Source: Variovorax sp. PAMC28562
GTDB lineage: Bacteria; Pseudomonadota; Gammaproteobacteria; Burkholderiales; Burkholderiaceae_C
Length of the DNA: 64,000 nucleotides
Reading direction: 5' to 3'
Assembly: GCF_014303735.1 (NCBI RefSeq)
Contig: NZ_CP060296.1
Span: 3,555,501-3,619,500, forward strand
Shown: in pieces, positions 1-11,263 of the stretch
Position numbering within the stretch: the stretch's first letter is position 1
Layout: every line of letters begins with the position of its first letter
The notes under the pieces: generated by a model
What the model was told of the DNA's origin: nothing
Database searches by the model: none
What the model saw: the letters and a program-made list of their open reading frames with translations, nothing else
Position numbers and translations under genes: made by a program

Positions 1-379
1 GCTGACGGTCGCGCACCCTGATCAACCGCGGCCCTCACATGGCGCAGGCCGGTGGGGTGTACTGCGCAGCGAAGTAAAGGAGGAGGCGAAGCCGGGGGAC
101 ATGAGCGGAGTAGTGCACCGCGCCGGCCTGAGCCCCGCACGAGCGCATCGTCAACCCGCCTTCTTCTTGTCCTCGCCCACACCTGCCGGTCGTCGTCATT
201 CGCTATAAGTACTGGCGCGTACCGTCTCATGGCTCGCGCAAGAGCCGCAGCAGCAAGTGCATCCCTCAGTCTTACAAAGCGCGGGCCGTCTACCCTACCT
301 GACAAGCCGCCTCCCTTGACTACCTTTCAAGACATCGATGCCTGTTGCGGCACCGGCCGTTTCAAAAAGGTAGTCCCCG
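1..379. other. Non-coding left edge, no supported gene
   Basis: I see no convincing gene here. A 119-codon open frame starting at 52 is rich in Arg, Ser and Pro, overlaps the start of the molybdoenzyme gene at 380 and resembles no family I know, so I treat it as chance. The first half is dominated by the inverted repeat at 45-130. The rest (about 150-379) holds whatever promoter serves the gene at 380; a TTGACT hexamer lies at 316-321 but no good -10 partner follows at the normal spacing. Confidence 0.6.
45..130. repeat. Long imperfect inverted repeat (REP-like candidate)
   Basis: The 8-mer CAGGCCGG at 45-52 is exactly complementary to CCGGCCTG at 123-130. Pairing continues inward with mismatches for about 20 more bases on each side, leaving a purine-rich loop around an AAAGGAGGAGG run. 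The size and GC-rich stem resemble dispersed intergenic palindromes of beta-proteobacteria. I see only this copy in the window, so the repetitive nature is inference. Confidence 0.55.
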
Positions 380-2698
380 ATGAGCGCAGTCCCCGAATTC
401 AAGCCCAATGACCATCCATCGGGCGGCTGGGGCTCCGTCAAGGCAGTCACGACCTACCTGATTCGGGAAGAAGCCCTTGTTGCCGGCACCAAAGCACTGC
501 TCGTTCAAAACAAGCCCGGCGGCTTCTCATGCGTGAGCTGCGCCTGGGCCAAGCCGTCCAAGCCGCACCTCGCCGAATTCTGCGAGAACGGCGCCAAGGC
601 GACCGCCTGGGAACTTACCGGCAAGCGCATGCCGGCAAAGTTTTTCGAAGCACACACGTTGACCGAGTTGGAAACCTGGAGCGACCACGAACTCGAAGTC
701 GGCGGCCGTCTCACGGTGCCAATGCGATGGGACTCCGCCACTGATCGCTACCTCGAAGTCAGTTGGGAAGATGCCTATGCCGACATCGGCGCCGAGCTTA
801 AAAAGTTGCGCGCCGAAGACCCGAAGTCGACTGTGTTCTACGCCTCAGGTCGCGCCTCGCTGGAGGCCAGCTACATGTACCAGTTGCTGGCCCGGCTGTA
901 CGGTAACAACAACCTGCCGGACAGCTCGAACATGTGCCACGAGAGCACATCGGTCGCGCTGCCGTTGACCATCGGCGTGCCGGTGGGCACCGTCACGCTC
1001 GACGACTTCGAGCAGACCGACGCGATGTTTTTCTTCGGCCACAACACGGGCGTCAACAGTCCGCGCATGCTGCACCAACTGCAAGACGCGCGCAAACGCG
1101 GCGTGCCGATCGTCACCTTCAATCCGCTGCGTGAACGCGGGCTGGTGAGCTTCGCCAATCCACAGTCGCCGATAGAAATGTTGACTCTGGCCGAGACGAA
1201 GATCAGCACGCAGTACCACCAGCTGAAGATCGGTGGTGACATCGCAGTGCTCACCGGCATGTGCAAGTCGCTCATCGCGATGGACGACATCGCAAGGCTC
1301 GCTGGAATCAAACGTGTGCTCGATGTCGACTTCCTGGCGGAGCACACCAGCGGCTTCGAGATGTTCGCGGAAACGGTCCGCGAAGCCTCGTGGGCCGAGA
1401 TCGAAAAAGAGTCGGGACTCACGCGCGACGACATCGAGCAGGCAACGCTGGTCTATGCCAAAGCGCACGCCGTGATCGCGGTGTACGGCATGGGCCTGAC
1501 ACAGCACCGCAAGGGCGTGCAGAACGTGCAGATGCTGTCGAACCTGCTGCTGCTGCGCGGCAACATCGGCCGGCCGGGCGCAGGCATTTGCCCGGTGCGC
1601 GGGCACTCGAACGTGCAGGGCCAGCGTACGGTCGGCATCACGGAGAAGCCGGCGCTGGCGCCGCTCGACAAGCTGGCCGCGCTGTACGCCTTCGAGCCGC
1701 CGCGCACCAAGGGGCTGAACACCGTAGAGGCCTGCGAGGGTGTGATCGACGGGTCGGTTCGCGCCTTCATCGGGCTGGGCGGCAACTTCGTGCGCGCGGT
1801 TCCGGAGACGGAGCGTGTCGAGGCGGCCTGGCGTCGCTTGCGATTGACTGTCAACGTGGCGACCAAGCTCAACCGGAGTCATTTGATCCACGGCGAGGTG
1901 TCGTACCTGCTGCCGTGCCTCGGCCGCATCGAGATCGATCGGCAGGCGAGCGGCGAGCAGACCGTTGCGCTCGAAGACTCGACAGGCTTCATCCATGCAT
2001 CCAAAGGCGTTGCGGAGCCGGCCGAGTCGACCCTTCGTTCGGAGGCCTCGATCATTGCCGGCATCGCGCAGGCGACGCTCGCGCCCAACCCGATGGTGCC
2101 TTGGCAAGACTGGGTCGCCGACTACGGGCGGGTGCGCAGCGCCATCGAGGCCACGTACCCGGAAATTTTTCGAGACTTCGAGCAGCGCTTTCGCATTCCC
2201 GGCGGCTTTCAGCGGCCGATTCCGGCACGGGAGCGCATCTGGAAGACCAGCAGCGGCAAGGCCAACTTCATGGTCGTGGAGAGCCTGGTGGCCGACCCAG
2301 ACACGCCGGAGACCGACCCGGACGTGCTGCGACTCATGACCATGCGCAGCGACGATCAGTTCAACACCACCGTCTACAGCCTGGACGATCGCTTTCGCGG
2401 TGTGTACGGCACGCGCAAGGTGCTGTTGATGAACCGCGACGACATCGACCGGCTCGGGCTGGCCGAGGGCGCCATCGTTACTGCGTCGACCGCTGTAGAC
2501 GACGGGCACACGCGCGAGGTGCCGGGACTGCGCATTACCGGCTTCGACATCCCGGCTGGTTGCGTCGCTGGGTACTACCCGGAATGCAATCCGCTGATTC
2601 CGCTCGCGCATCACGCCGAGCAAAGCAAAGTGCCCGCTGCAAAATCGATTCCGGTGCGACTCCGCCTTGCTTCGCCTGACTTCGGGTTACCGTCGTAG
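380..2698 (+). CDS. FdhF/YdeP-family molybdopterin oxidoreductase
   Basis: Predicted bis-MGD molybdenum (or tungsten) enzyme of the formate-dehydrogenase-H-like YdeP family, 772 residues, the family's normal length. The N-terminus has Cys51, Cys54 and Cys68 in the expected GGFSCVSCAW...EFCENGAKA context for an iron-sulfur cluster. The SNMCHES motif places a Cys at about residue 186 near the molybdenum site, so this is a cysteine and not a selenocysteine form. The C-terminal 130 residues look like the molydopterin dinucleotide-binding barrel. No signal peptide is visible, so it is probably cytoplasmic. The true substrate of YdeP-type enzymes is poorly known (acid resistance in E. coli). No FdhD or other subunit gene lies nearby. 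A GGTAG run sits just upstream of the ATG. Confidence 0.9.
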   Translation: MSAVPEFKPNDHPSGGWGSVKAVTTYLIREEALVAGTKALLVQNKPGGFSCVSCAWAKPSKPHLAEFCENGAKATAWELTGKRMPAKFFEAHTLTELETWSDHELEVGGRLTVPMRWDSATDRYLEVSWEDAYADIGAELKKLRAEDPKSTVFYASGRASLEASYMYQLLARLYGNNNLPDSSNMCHESTSVALPLTIGVPVGTVTLDDFEQTDAMFFFGHNTGVNSPRMLHQLQDARKRGVPIVTFNPLRERGLVSFANPQSPIEMLTLAETKISTQYHQLKIGGDIAVLTGMCKSLIAMDDIARLAGIKRVLDVDFLAEHTSGFEMFAETVREASWAEIEKESGLTRDDIEQATLVYAKAHAVIAVYGMGLTQHRKGVQNVQMLSNLLLLRGNIGRPGAGICPVRGHSNVQGQRTVGITEKPALAPLDKLAALYAFEPPRTKGLNTVEACEGVIDGSVRAFIGLGGNFVRAVPETERVEAAWRRLRLTVNVATKLNRSHLIHGEVSYLLPCLGRIEIDRQASGEQTVALEDSTGFIHASKGVAEPAESTLRSEASIIAGIAQATLAPNPMVPWQDWVADYGRVRSAIEATYPEIFRDFEQRFRIPGGFQRPIPARERIWKTSSGKANFMVVESLVADPDTPETDPDVLRLMTMRSDDQFNTTVYSLDDRFRGVYGTRKVLLMNRDDIDRLGLAEGAIVTASTAVDDGHTREVPGLRITGFDIPAGCVAGYYPECNPLIPLAHHAEQSKVPAAKSIPVRLRLASPDFGLPS

Positions 2699-2764
2699 AG
2701 CGATTGAATCCGCTGGCATGTTTCCCGCGTAAACAGACCAGATTCAAATAGCATTTCCCGCTCC

Positions 2765-3355
2765 ATGCCAACTTCGCAAGCCAGACTTTGCCGGGCGTTG
2801 CCAGCTCTCCCCAAAAGGCTGCCGACGTTGGGCGAAGCGCTTCGGCTGCTTCAGTGGCTGGTCGTTGCGATCCTGGCGGTGAGCCTTCCGCTGCAAGCCG
2901 TCTCGGCTGCGGTCACGGCGATGTTGGGGGCGCGGCACACCCACCGCGCTGAGGTTGCTGAACGAATCGTCACGAGCGATCCGAAGGATTCCCTGAGTGG
3001 CTGGCGCGACTTTCGGCGCATGCAGTACAGCAATGCGCACGGCCATTCGCATGACCGTGCTGAAGTCCAGGTTGAGGCTCATGAACATGCCCATGCACTC
3101 GGCCTTCGACATCATCACCAGCTCGACGACACGAGCGTGATCCTGGATGACGCTTTCGACTTTGCCGACCGCGGTGACGCGACCGACACGGCGCAAGCCA
3201 GTGCGTCGTTCGTGTTCATGGCGGCCAGCAACGACGTCGATTTGCCTCCGCCCCCCGAAGCATTCGGCAAGACGTGGAGAGTCGCACGGTCGGTTGCACC
3301 GGGCAGCGCCGACCCCTGGCGCATCGAGCGGCCGCCGCAGGCACTGTCGACCTGA
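2765..3355 (+). CDS. His-rich exported protein upstream of TonB receptor
   Basis: 196-residue protein I cannot assign to a named family. A hydrophobic segment at about residues 28-50 (LVVAILAVSLPLQAVSAA) looks like a signal anchor or late signal peptide, placing the rest in the periplasm. The middle is strongly histidine-rich, with clusters such as HGHSHD, HEHAHA and RHHHQ around residues 95-120, typical of zinc-, nickel- or cobalt-binding regions. The C-terminal part is acidic and then proline-rich. It precedes the TonB receptor on the same strand by about 150 bp and probably works with it, perhaps as a periplasmic metal buffer. That role is inference. Confidence 0.7.
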   Translation: MPTSQARLCRALPALPKRLPTLGEALRLLQWLVVAILAVSLPLQAVSAAVTAMLGARHTHRAEVAERIVTSDPKDSLSGWRDFRRMQYSNAHGHSHDRAEVQVEAHEHAHALGLRHHHQLDDTSVILDDAFDFADRGDATDTAQASASFVFMAASNDVDLPPPPEAFGKTWRVARSVAPGSADPWRIERPPQALST

Positions 3356-3506
3356 ACGGCTGACGACAGTCGGGCGTCCCGCCGAGCACGGCGGCGCCGT
3401 TTGAAACCTCTACCGCTCTGAAGCTCGCGACGGGTAACGCGCGACGCTGCGCATCGCCACGCGCACTCCAATGGCAACCAACCCACCCAAACAAGAGGAG
3501 ATTCGC

Positions 3507-5618
3507 ATGGCTCGAATCCAAACACTGACGCGCTCCAATTCCCGTTCCCGCGTCTTCAGCGCCACGCTCGGCACACTGTCATTGCTCGGAGGACCCGCGA
3601 TGGCGCAAGACAGCCATCTGCCAGAAATCGAAGTGCGCGGCCCGCGAGACGCCACTATCGGCGCGGCCGACAGTGCCAGCGAAGGTGCGGCCGAGCGCCA
3701 AGTATTCCAGGCGCGACCGAAACTGCGCCCCGGCGACATCGTCGAAGCCGTGCCGGGCGTTGTCGCCACCCAGCACTCGGGCGACGGCAAAGCCAACCAG
3801 TACTTCCTGCGCGGCTTCAATCTCGACCACGGCACCGACTTCGCCGTGAGCCTGGACGGCATGCCCGTCAACATGCCGACGCACGGCCACGGACAGGGCT
3901 ACGCCGACCTCAACTTCCTCATCCCAGAATTGGTGTCCGGCGTGAAGTACCGCAAAGGACCTTACTTTGCCGAGGGCGGAGACTTCTCGCTGGCGGGCAG
4001 CGCGTCGCTCGACTACTTTAGTGCGCTCGATGCGCCGTTCACCGAGATCAGCTACGGCTCCAATAACTACAAGCGCCTGCTGGCCGCCGGCTCACGCACC
4101 GTGGGTGACCAGACCTGGCTCGGCGCCGTCGAGCTCGTTGGCAACGACGGCCCATGGAACGTGTCGGAAAACCTGAAGAAGGCCAACGCGGTGCTGCGCT
4201 ATTCGCAGGGCTCGCCGACGCAAGGCTTCAGCATCACCGGCATGGCCTACAAGAGCCGCTGGACCTCGACCGACCAGGTGCCGGAGCGCCTGATCGACAG
4301 CGGCGCGTTGCCGCGTTTCGGCTCGCTCAACCCAACCGATGGCGGGGAAACCCAGCGCGTCAGCCTGTCGGGCAAGTGGTTCAACAAGACGGCCGCAGGC
4401 GAGACCAACGTCAGCGCCTATGCCATCGCCTATCGCTTCAAGCTGTTCTCAGACTTCACCTACTTTCTGAACAACCCGGTCAACGGCGACCAGTTCGAGC
4501 AGACCGACCGCCGCAACATCTTCGGCGCGCAAGCCTCGCATGTGATGCCCAACAAGATAGGCTCGCTCGACGGCGTGCTCACCTTTGGCGCCTCGTGGCG
4601 CGGTGACCGCATCGGCGAGGTCGGGCTCTACAACACCGAAGCGCGGCAGCGGCTGTCGACAGTGCGAGACGACAAGGTCTCGGAGGATCTGTTCTCAATC
4701 TACGCGCAGCAGCTGGTGTACTTCAGCGACCGTTGGCGCGGCTACGTGGGGCTGCGCGGGGACACGCTGCGTTACGACGTGCAGGGCCGCGAGCCGGTCT
4801 ACGGTCCGCTCAACAGTGGCAAGGGACACGACTCGCTGGCCAGCCCGAAGGCAGGGTTGATCTTCACGCTCACGCCGCAGCACGAGTTCTATCTGAACGC
4901 AGGTGTCGGCTTTCACAGCAACGACGTGCGTGGCGCCACCATCGGCGTCGATCCACAGACCGGCCAGGCTGCAGACCGCGTGCCCGCGCTCGTGAAGGGC
5001 AAGGGCGCCGAGGTTGGCTGGCGCTTTCAGCCCAACGAAGACCTGACGACGACCGTGGCGCTCTGGAAACTCGACCTCGACTCGGAACTGGTCTATGTCG
5101 GCGACGCAGGCTCGACCGAGCCGGGCCGGGCAAGCAGCCGTCGCGGCATCGAGGCGACGCTGAAGTGGAGGCTCAACAATGCCTTTCGCTTCGAGGTCGA
5201 CGCCGCCCTGTCACGCGCCCGCTTCAAAGGGATCGCGCCGGAAGGTGAGGGCAACTACGTCGACAACGCGGTGGAGCGCGTGCTGGCGACCGGCGTCACC
5301 TACATCGATGGGCCGTGGACCGCGTCGCTCTGGCTGCGCTACCTCGGGCCACGCGCGCTCGATACGCTCAATATGGTGCGCTCACGCTCCACCACGCTGC
5401 TGAACTTCGGGACGAGTTACGCGGTGAACAAGCACCTGACCCTCGGGCTGAACGTGTTCAACATCGCGGGCAAGAAGGGCAACGACATCGAGTATTACTA
5501 CGCGTCGTGCACATCGGGCGCAGTGGTGAGCGGGTCGTGCGGCGGAGGTGTTGCGGATCGGCATGTGCATCCGATGGACCCGCGCAGTGCGCGAGTCAGC
5601 GCCAAATGGACTTTTTAG
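3507..5618 (+). CDS. TonB-dependent outer-membrane receptor
   Basis: Outer-membrane active importer of about 703 residues: signal peptide (to the ..GGPAMAQ cleavage region), plug domain at about residues 40-160, then a 22-strand beta-barrel ending in a terminal Phe (SAKWTF). The start at 3507 is preferred over the ATG at 3471 because AAGAGGAG at 3493-3500 sits six bases upstream and the signal peptide then begins normally. The plug carries a HGHGQGY histidine motif, and the last 35 residues hold two Cys and an HVHP motif, both suggestive of metal handling. With the His-rich protein before it, uptake of zinc, nickel or cobalt is the best guess; a siderophore-type ligand is not excluded. No TonB/ExbBD genes are nearby. 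It runs convergently into ackA with only 3 bp between stops. Confidence 0.9.
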   Translation: MARIQTLTRSNSRSRVFSATLGTLSLLGGPAMAQDSHLPEIEVRGPRDATIGAADSASEGAAERQVFQARPKLRPGDIVEAVPGVVATQHSGDGKANQYFLRGFNLDHGTDFAVSLDGMPVNMPTHGHGQGYADLNFLIPELVSGVKYRKGPYFAEGGDFSLAGSASLDYFSALDAPFTEISYGSNNYKRLLAAGSRTVGDQTWLGAVELVGNDGPWNVSENLKKANAVLRYSQGSPTQGFSITGMAYKSRWTSTDQVPERLIDSGALPRFGSLNPTDGGETQRVSLSGKWFNKTAAGETNVSAYAIAYRFKLFSDFTYFLNNPVNGDQFEQTDRRNIFGAQASHVMPNKIGSLDGVLTFGASWRGDRIGEVGLYNTEARQRLSTVRDDKVSEDLFSIYAQQLVYFSDRWRGYVGLRGDTLRYDVQGREPVYGPLNSGKGHDSLASPKAGLIFTLTPQHEFYLNAGVGFHSNDVRGATIGVDPQTGQAADRVPALVKGKGAEVGWRFQPNEDLTTTVALWKLDLDSELVYVGDAGSTEPGRASSRRGIEATLKWRLNNAFRFEVDAALSRARFKGIAPEGEGNYVDNAVERVLATGVTYIDGPWTASLWLRYLGPRALDTLNMVRSRSTTLLNFGTSYAVNKHLTLGLNVFNIAGKKGNDIEYYYASCTSGAVVSGSCGGGVADRHVHPMDPRSARVSAKWTF

Positions 5619-5621
5619 CCG

Positions 5622-6821
5622 CTATCTCACTTCTAAGTGAAATAGCACCTGACATGCCTCGTCGGCGATCACCTGTTCTTCGTCGGTGTGCATGACGAGA
5701 AGCGCGATCTCGCTGTCGGGTGCGTCGATGCGAAGCTTGTGTGCGTTGTTCGCCTCGGCGTCGACGCGCACTCCCAGCCAGCCGAGGTGCGCCGCAATGG
5801 CCGCACGAACGCTCGGCTGATGTTCGCCGATGCCGGCGGTGAAGACGATGGCGTCCAGGCCGCCGAGGGTGGTGGCGATCGCCGCCATCTCGCGCGCAAC
5901 GCGCAATGCGAACAATGCCAAGGCCTCACCTGCTTCCGGTGCATCGCTGGCGACAAGCTCGCGACTGTCCGCTGAAATGCCGGAGACGCCGAGCAATCCT
6001 GAGCGGTGGTAGAGCATGTCTTCGAGCGCGTCGACGGACATGTGCTTTTCCTTCTGCAGATGCAGCAGCACGCCGGGGTCGAGCGCACCGGGGCGCGTCG
6101 CCATCGGAATGCCGTCGAGCGTCGAGAACGACATGCTGGTATCGCGGCTGATGCCGTTCTCCAGGCCGCACAGACTCGCGCCGCTGCCCAGATGGGCGAC
6201 GACGACGCGGTCGCCGATATCGCCCACGTCGCCGTCGCCGTTCAGTGCCAGTCGGCCGGCAATGAACTTGTACGAGAGCCCGTGGAAACCGTAGCGCTTG
6301 ATGCCTTGGTCGAACAGATCGCGGGGCAGGGCGAAGCGACGCACCAGGTCGCTTTGCGTGCGGTGGAACGCCGTGTCGAACGACGCGGCTTGCGGCAAGT
6401 CAGGACGCAGCTTTTGCACCGCGCGAATCAGACGCAGGCTCTGCGGTTGATGCAACGGGGCGAGAGAAGACAACGCTTCGATGGCCGTCAGCGTGTCTTC
6501 AGATATCTTCGTCGGCCCGTCGAAACGATCGCCGCCATGCACCACGCGATGCGCAACAGCAAAGAGCGTGTCGGACTGAAAATGGCTCGCGAGCCAGCCG
6601 AGCGTTTCATCGATAACGTCGTGCAGGTCGTCTGTAGCGTGCGACTTCAAGGTCACCTGAAGCGGTCGATTCGCCTCCTCGATATTCAGCGACAGCGGCT
6701 TGTGCCGGAGATCGATGGCACCCTGCCCAAACGCTCGCGCCTTGCCGTCTTCGATCGCAAAGAGCCCGAGCTTGATCGTCGATGAGCCAGGGTTGAAGGT
6801 GAGGAGTACGTCGCGTGCCAT
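5622..6821 (-). CDS. ackA: Acetate kinase
   Basis: Catalyses ATP + acetate to ADP + acetyl phosphate in the cytoplasm. The 399 residues match the family length. Visible signatures are the NPGSSTIK phosphate-binding motif (Asn10), HRVVHGG with Arg92, catalytic Asp149 in SFDTAF, YGFHG with His180, the adenosine segment TAGIGEH and the C-terminal DEE/VIADE glutamates. It is not paired with phosphotransacetylase, the usual partner, which must be elsewhere. The glgX start lies upstream on the same strand (stop at 6861, 39 bp before this ATG), so the two may be cotranscribed, linking overflow acetate metabolism with glycogen turnover. Propionate may also be accepted. Confidence 0.95.
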   Translation of the reverse strand: MARDVLLTFNPGSSTIKLGLFAIEDGKARAFGQGAIDLRHKPLSLNIEEANRPLQVTLKSHATDDLHDVIDETLGWLASHFQSDTLFAVAHRVVHGGDRFDGPTKISEDTLTAIEALSSLAPLHQPQSLRLIRAVQKLRPDLPQAASFDTAFHRTQSDLVRRFALPRDLFDQGIKRYGFHGLSYKFIAGRLALNGDGDVGDIGDRVVVAHLGSGASLCGLENGISRDTSMSFSTLDGIPMATRPGALDPGVLLHLQKEKHMSVDALEDMLYHRSGLLGVSGISADSRELVASDAPEAGEALALFALRVAREMAAIATTLGGLDAIVFTAGIGEHQPSVRAAIAAHLGWLGVRVDAEANNAHKLRIDAPDSEIALLVMHTDEEQVIADEACQVLFHLEVR

Positions 6822-6860
6822 GGGTGCATCTTGTACCGACTCCCAGTCACCGCACCATCG

Positions 6861-9050
<2,190 letters not shown>

Positions 9051-9189
9051 CACTGAATCATCGCGGATGACAACGACAAACTGACGGCTTTCCGGCTCGC
9101 AGGCTCGTAGGCGAAAGCCTCTCGAAGCGGGGCTGCGACGAAATCACTGTGATGACGAAGTCGGTAGTGCTGCAGCCGAATTTGTGCAG

Positions 9190-9747
9190 TCAATACCCGC
9201 TGCCTGTCGCCAGGTAACGCAGCTCGAACGTCCGTGCGTCGGCGATGCCTTGCGGTGCGCTGGACCAAAACGCCGTGCGGGTCAGTTGCCAGCCATGCGG
9301 GTCGAGCCCCACGAAGACGGTGTGCAGTCCAGACTCGCCTGCCACCAGGCTGGCGGCGTCCCGCTCCGCAGCGGCGAGCGCGACGAGGTCTGTGTTCGGC
9401 AGCAAGTCGATGAATTGCTGCGTGGCGAACGTCGGCGTCATTGCGCGCGCAGGGCCATGCTGGTGCGCAATTGGACTCCACGACCGCACCTTGGGCCGGC
9501 CGTACTTTGCCGCGACCGCACGGAACGAGTCAGACGTCAGGAAAGCGGTCATCCCTGCGGGGTCGTTCCAAAGATAGAACGGCGCATAGCTGTTGGGCGC
9601 GGCGCCCGAGCATGCCGCCACCAAAAAGGCTTTCAGGTGAAGGCCCGGCAGTCCGTCGAAGCGCGCACCGATCTCCGAGATGCGTTTGCGCACCGAGTCC
9701 AGATCGAAGTCGTCGGGAAAATCAAAACCGTATTGCATAGCCAGCAT
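9190..9747 (-). CDS. DUF4865 family protein
   Basis: 185-residue cytoplasmic protein of the DUF4865 type, recognised from the MxAMQYxF opening, the central APFYLWND segment and overall length. The fold is probably a duplicated ferredoxin-like (dimeric alpha/beta barrel) module, as in small monooxygenase-like proteins; the biochemical function is unknown. It is transcribed divergently from a LysR regulator at 9848, and such pairs are common, so the regulator probably controls this gene through the palindrome at 9808-9825. No operon partner follows. Confidence 0.75.
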   Translation of the reverse strand: MLAMQYGFDFPDDFDLDSVRKRISEIGARFDGLPGLHLKAFLVAACSGAAPNSYAPFYLWNDPAGMTAFLTSDSFRAVAAKYGRPKVRSWSPIAHQHGPARAMTPTFATQQFIDLLPNTDLVALAAAERDAASLVAGESGLHTVFVGLDPHGWQLTRTAFWSSAPQGIADARTFELRYLATGSGY

Positions 9748-9807
9748 GGCGTTTCCTTGGGCGATAAGAGAAGGATCTCAATTTAGGTCCACGTGAACGT
9801 TTAAACA

Positions 9808-9825
9808 AACGATTTATTTATCGTT
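9808..9825. promoter_or_regulatory. Candidate LysR operator
   Basis: AACGAT (9808-9813) and ATCGTT (9820-9825) form a perfect inverted repeat with a 6-bp AT spacer, in the AT-rich 100-bp gap between the divergent DUF4865 and LysR genes. It lies 23 bp before the LysR start codon. A second palindrome, GTTTAAAC, is just upstream (9799-9806). Position and symmetry fit an autoregulatory LysR site; binding is inferred. Confidence 0.5.
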
Positions 9826-9847
9826 AAAGGTTTAGAATTTCTCACTT

Positions 9848-10711
9848 ATGCTTTTGGATCTTTCACTCCTGCAAACGCTGGTGGCTGCTGTCGACCTCGG
9901 CGGCTTCGGCAAAGCCGCCGCTCAGCTTCATCGTTCTCCAGGTGCCATCAGCCTTCAGATCAAGGCGCTGGAGGAACGCGTCGGAGCCGAGCTCTTCCGC
10001 AAGTCCGGGCGCCAGCAGACCTTGACCGAGGCGGGCGAACTGCTCGTCGGGTTTGCCAGGCGGATGCTGCAAATCAACGGGGACGCATTGCTCGCCGTGC
10101 AGGGCGTGCATCTGGCGGGCGAGGTGAGGTTCGGCATGCCGCAGGACTTTGCGGACAGTTGGCTGCCGCAGGCTCTCGCCCAGTTTGCAAGAGCGTATCC
10201 GGCTGTGCGCATTGCCGTGACTGTGGATCGCAGCCCGGTGTTGCTGTCCGCGCTGAAGTCGGACGATCTGGATCTGGTTCTCGCCTTCGGCGACGCGGAC
10301 ACGGCAACGTCAGAAATATTGACGAGCCTGCCCGTGCAGTGGATCGCGAGCTCGAATTTTTCATTGGGTGCTGACGCGGCGGTTCCGCTTCTCGTGCTCG
10401 ATCAGCCCTGCGGGTTTCGTCAGGCGGCGACCGATGCCCTCGACCGCGCAGGACGACCGTGGCGGATTGCGCTGACCAGTGCCAGCGTGTCCGGCATATG
10501 GGCCGCCGCGAAGGCCGGGCTCGGCGTCACCGCACGCACGACTGCGCACATCCCGCCAGAGCTTGCACCGGCAAGCGCGGCGTTGAGATTGCCCCGATTG
10601 CACAAAGTACGGGTCTCGCTTCACCGAGACGGTGCGACGACCAACCCTGCGGCGGTGCAACTGTGGTCGGTCGTCAAAGAAGTGGTCAGCGGGCAATTGC
10701 CTCGAGTCTGA
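9848..10711 (+). CDS. LysR-family transcriptional regulator
   Basis: 287-residue LysR-type regulator. The N-terminal winged helix-turn-helix covers about residues 3-62 (LDLSLLQTLVAAVDLGGFGKAA... with the AISLQIKALEERVG recognition helix region), followed by a periplasmic-binding-protein-like effector domain. It diverges from the DUF4865 gene and probably regulates it and itself. The effector is unknown. The downstream SRPBCC gene begins about 100 bp later on the same strand but need not be in the operon. Confidence 0.9.
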   Translation: MLLDLSLLQTLVAAVDLGGFGKAAAQLHRSPGAISLQIKALEERVGAELFRKSGRQQTLTEAGELLVGFARRMLQINGDALLAVQGVHLAGEVRFGMPQDFADSWLPQALAQFARAYPAVRIAVTVDRSPVLLSALKSDDLDLVLAFGDADTATSEILTSLPVQWIASSNFSLGADAAVPLLVLDQPCGFRQAATDALDRAGRPWRIALTSASVSGIWAAAKAGLGVTARTTAHIPPELAPASAALRLPRLHKVRVSLHRDGATTNPAAVQLWSVVKEVVSGQLPRV

Positions 10712-10814
10712 GGTTTGAAAGGTGCGCTGCGGTGGCGGACGATGCTTCACGCCGATTGTGCGCAAGCGAACAGAATGCACTCGCTTTTCAACCTGCCTTG
10801 AGGTTGAATGCGCC

Positions 10815-11240
10815 ATGGCATCCATCTACAAGCAAATCGATATCCAGGCTCCGGCCCAGCAAGTCTGGGAGGCGGTGCGCGATTGGGAAGTGGTGCACGA
10901 GCGGCTGGTGCCCGGTTTCGTCGTCGACGTCAAACTGGAGCCGAAGGCGCGCATCGTCACTTTCGCCAACGGCGTGGTGGCGCGCGAAATCATCCTGGCG
11001 GTAGATGACGCGGCGCACCGGCTGGCGTACTCGGCGGTCGGCGGCCGTGCGGCACACCACAATGCGTCGGTGCAGGTTTTTCAGACGGCCCCAGGCAGTT
11101 GCCAGATCGTCTGGATCACCGACGTGTTGCCTGACGCGCTCACGCCAGCCATCAACACGATGGTCGAAGAGGCGTCCGCGATCATGAAGCGCACGCTGGA
11201 GCGGGCGGTTCCTGGCGGCTCCAACGCCCAGGGCCGCTAG
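10815..11240 (+). CDS. SRPBCC (START-like) family protein
   Basis: 141-residue single-domain protein of the SRPBCC/polyketide-cyclase-2 fold, which forms a helix-grip cavity for hydrophobic ligands. The opening IYKQIDIQAPAQQVWEAV..W is the classic start of this family, and a C-terminal long helix (MVEEASAIMKRTLE) closes the pocket. I use the ATG at 10815 because the homology begins there; an upstream ATG at 10722 would add 31 residues of no clear character. Ligand and role are unknown. Convergent with the antiporter gene at 11264. Confidence 0.8.
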   Translation: MASIYKQIDIQAPAQQVWEAVRDWEVVHERLVPGFVVDVKLEPKARIVTFANGVVAREIILAVDDAAHRLAYSAVGGRAAHHNASVQVFQTAPGSCQIVWITDVLPDALTPAINTMVEEASAIMKRTLERAVPGGSNAQGR

Positions 11241-11263
11241 CAGTTTCCGCAGCAGCGGCCCGT

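Noticed and set aside
845..2623. 592-codon minus-strand frame opposite the molybdoenzyme
   Set aside because: Antisense shadow with biased composition; the plus-strand enzyme has all its motifs.
380..2698. Selenocysteine formate dehydrogenase
   Set aside because: No in-frame TGA; the active-site position has a cysteine, and the YdeP-type N-terminus differs from FdhF proper.
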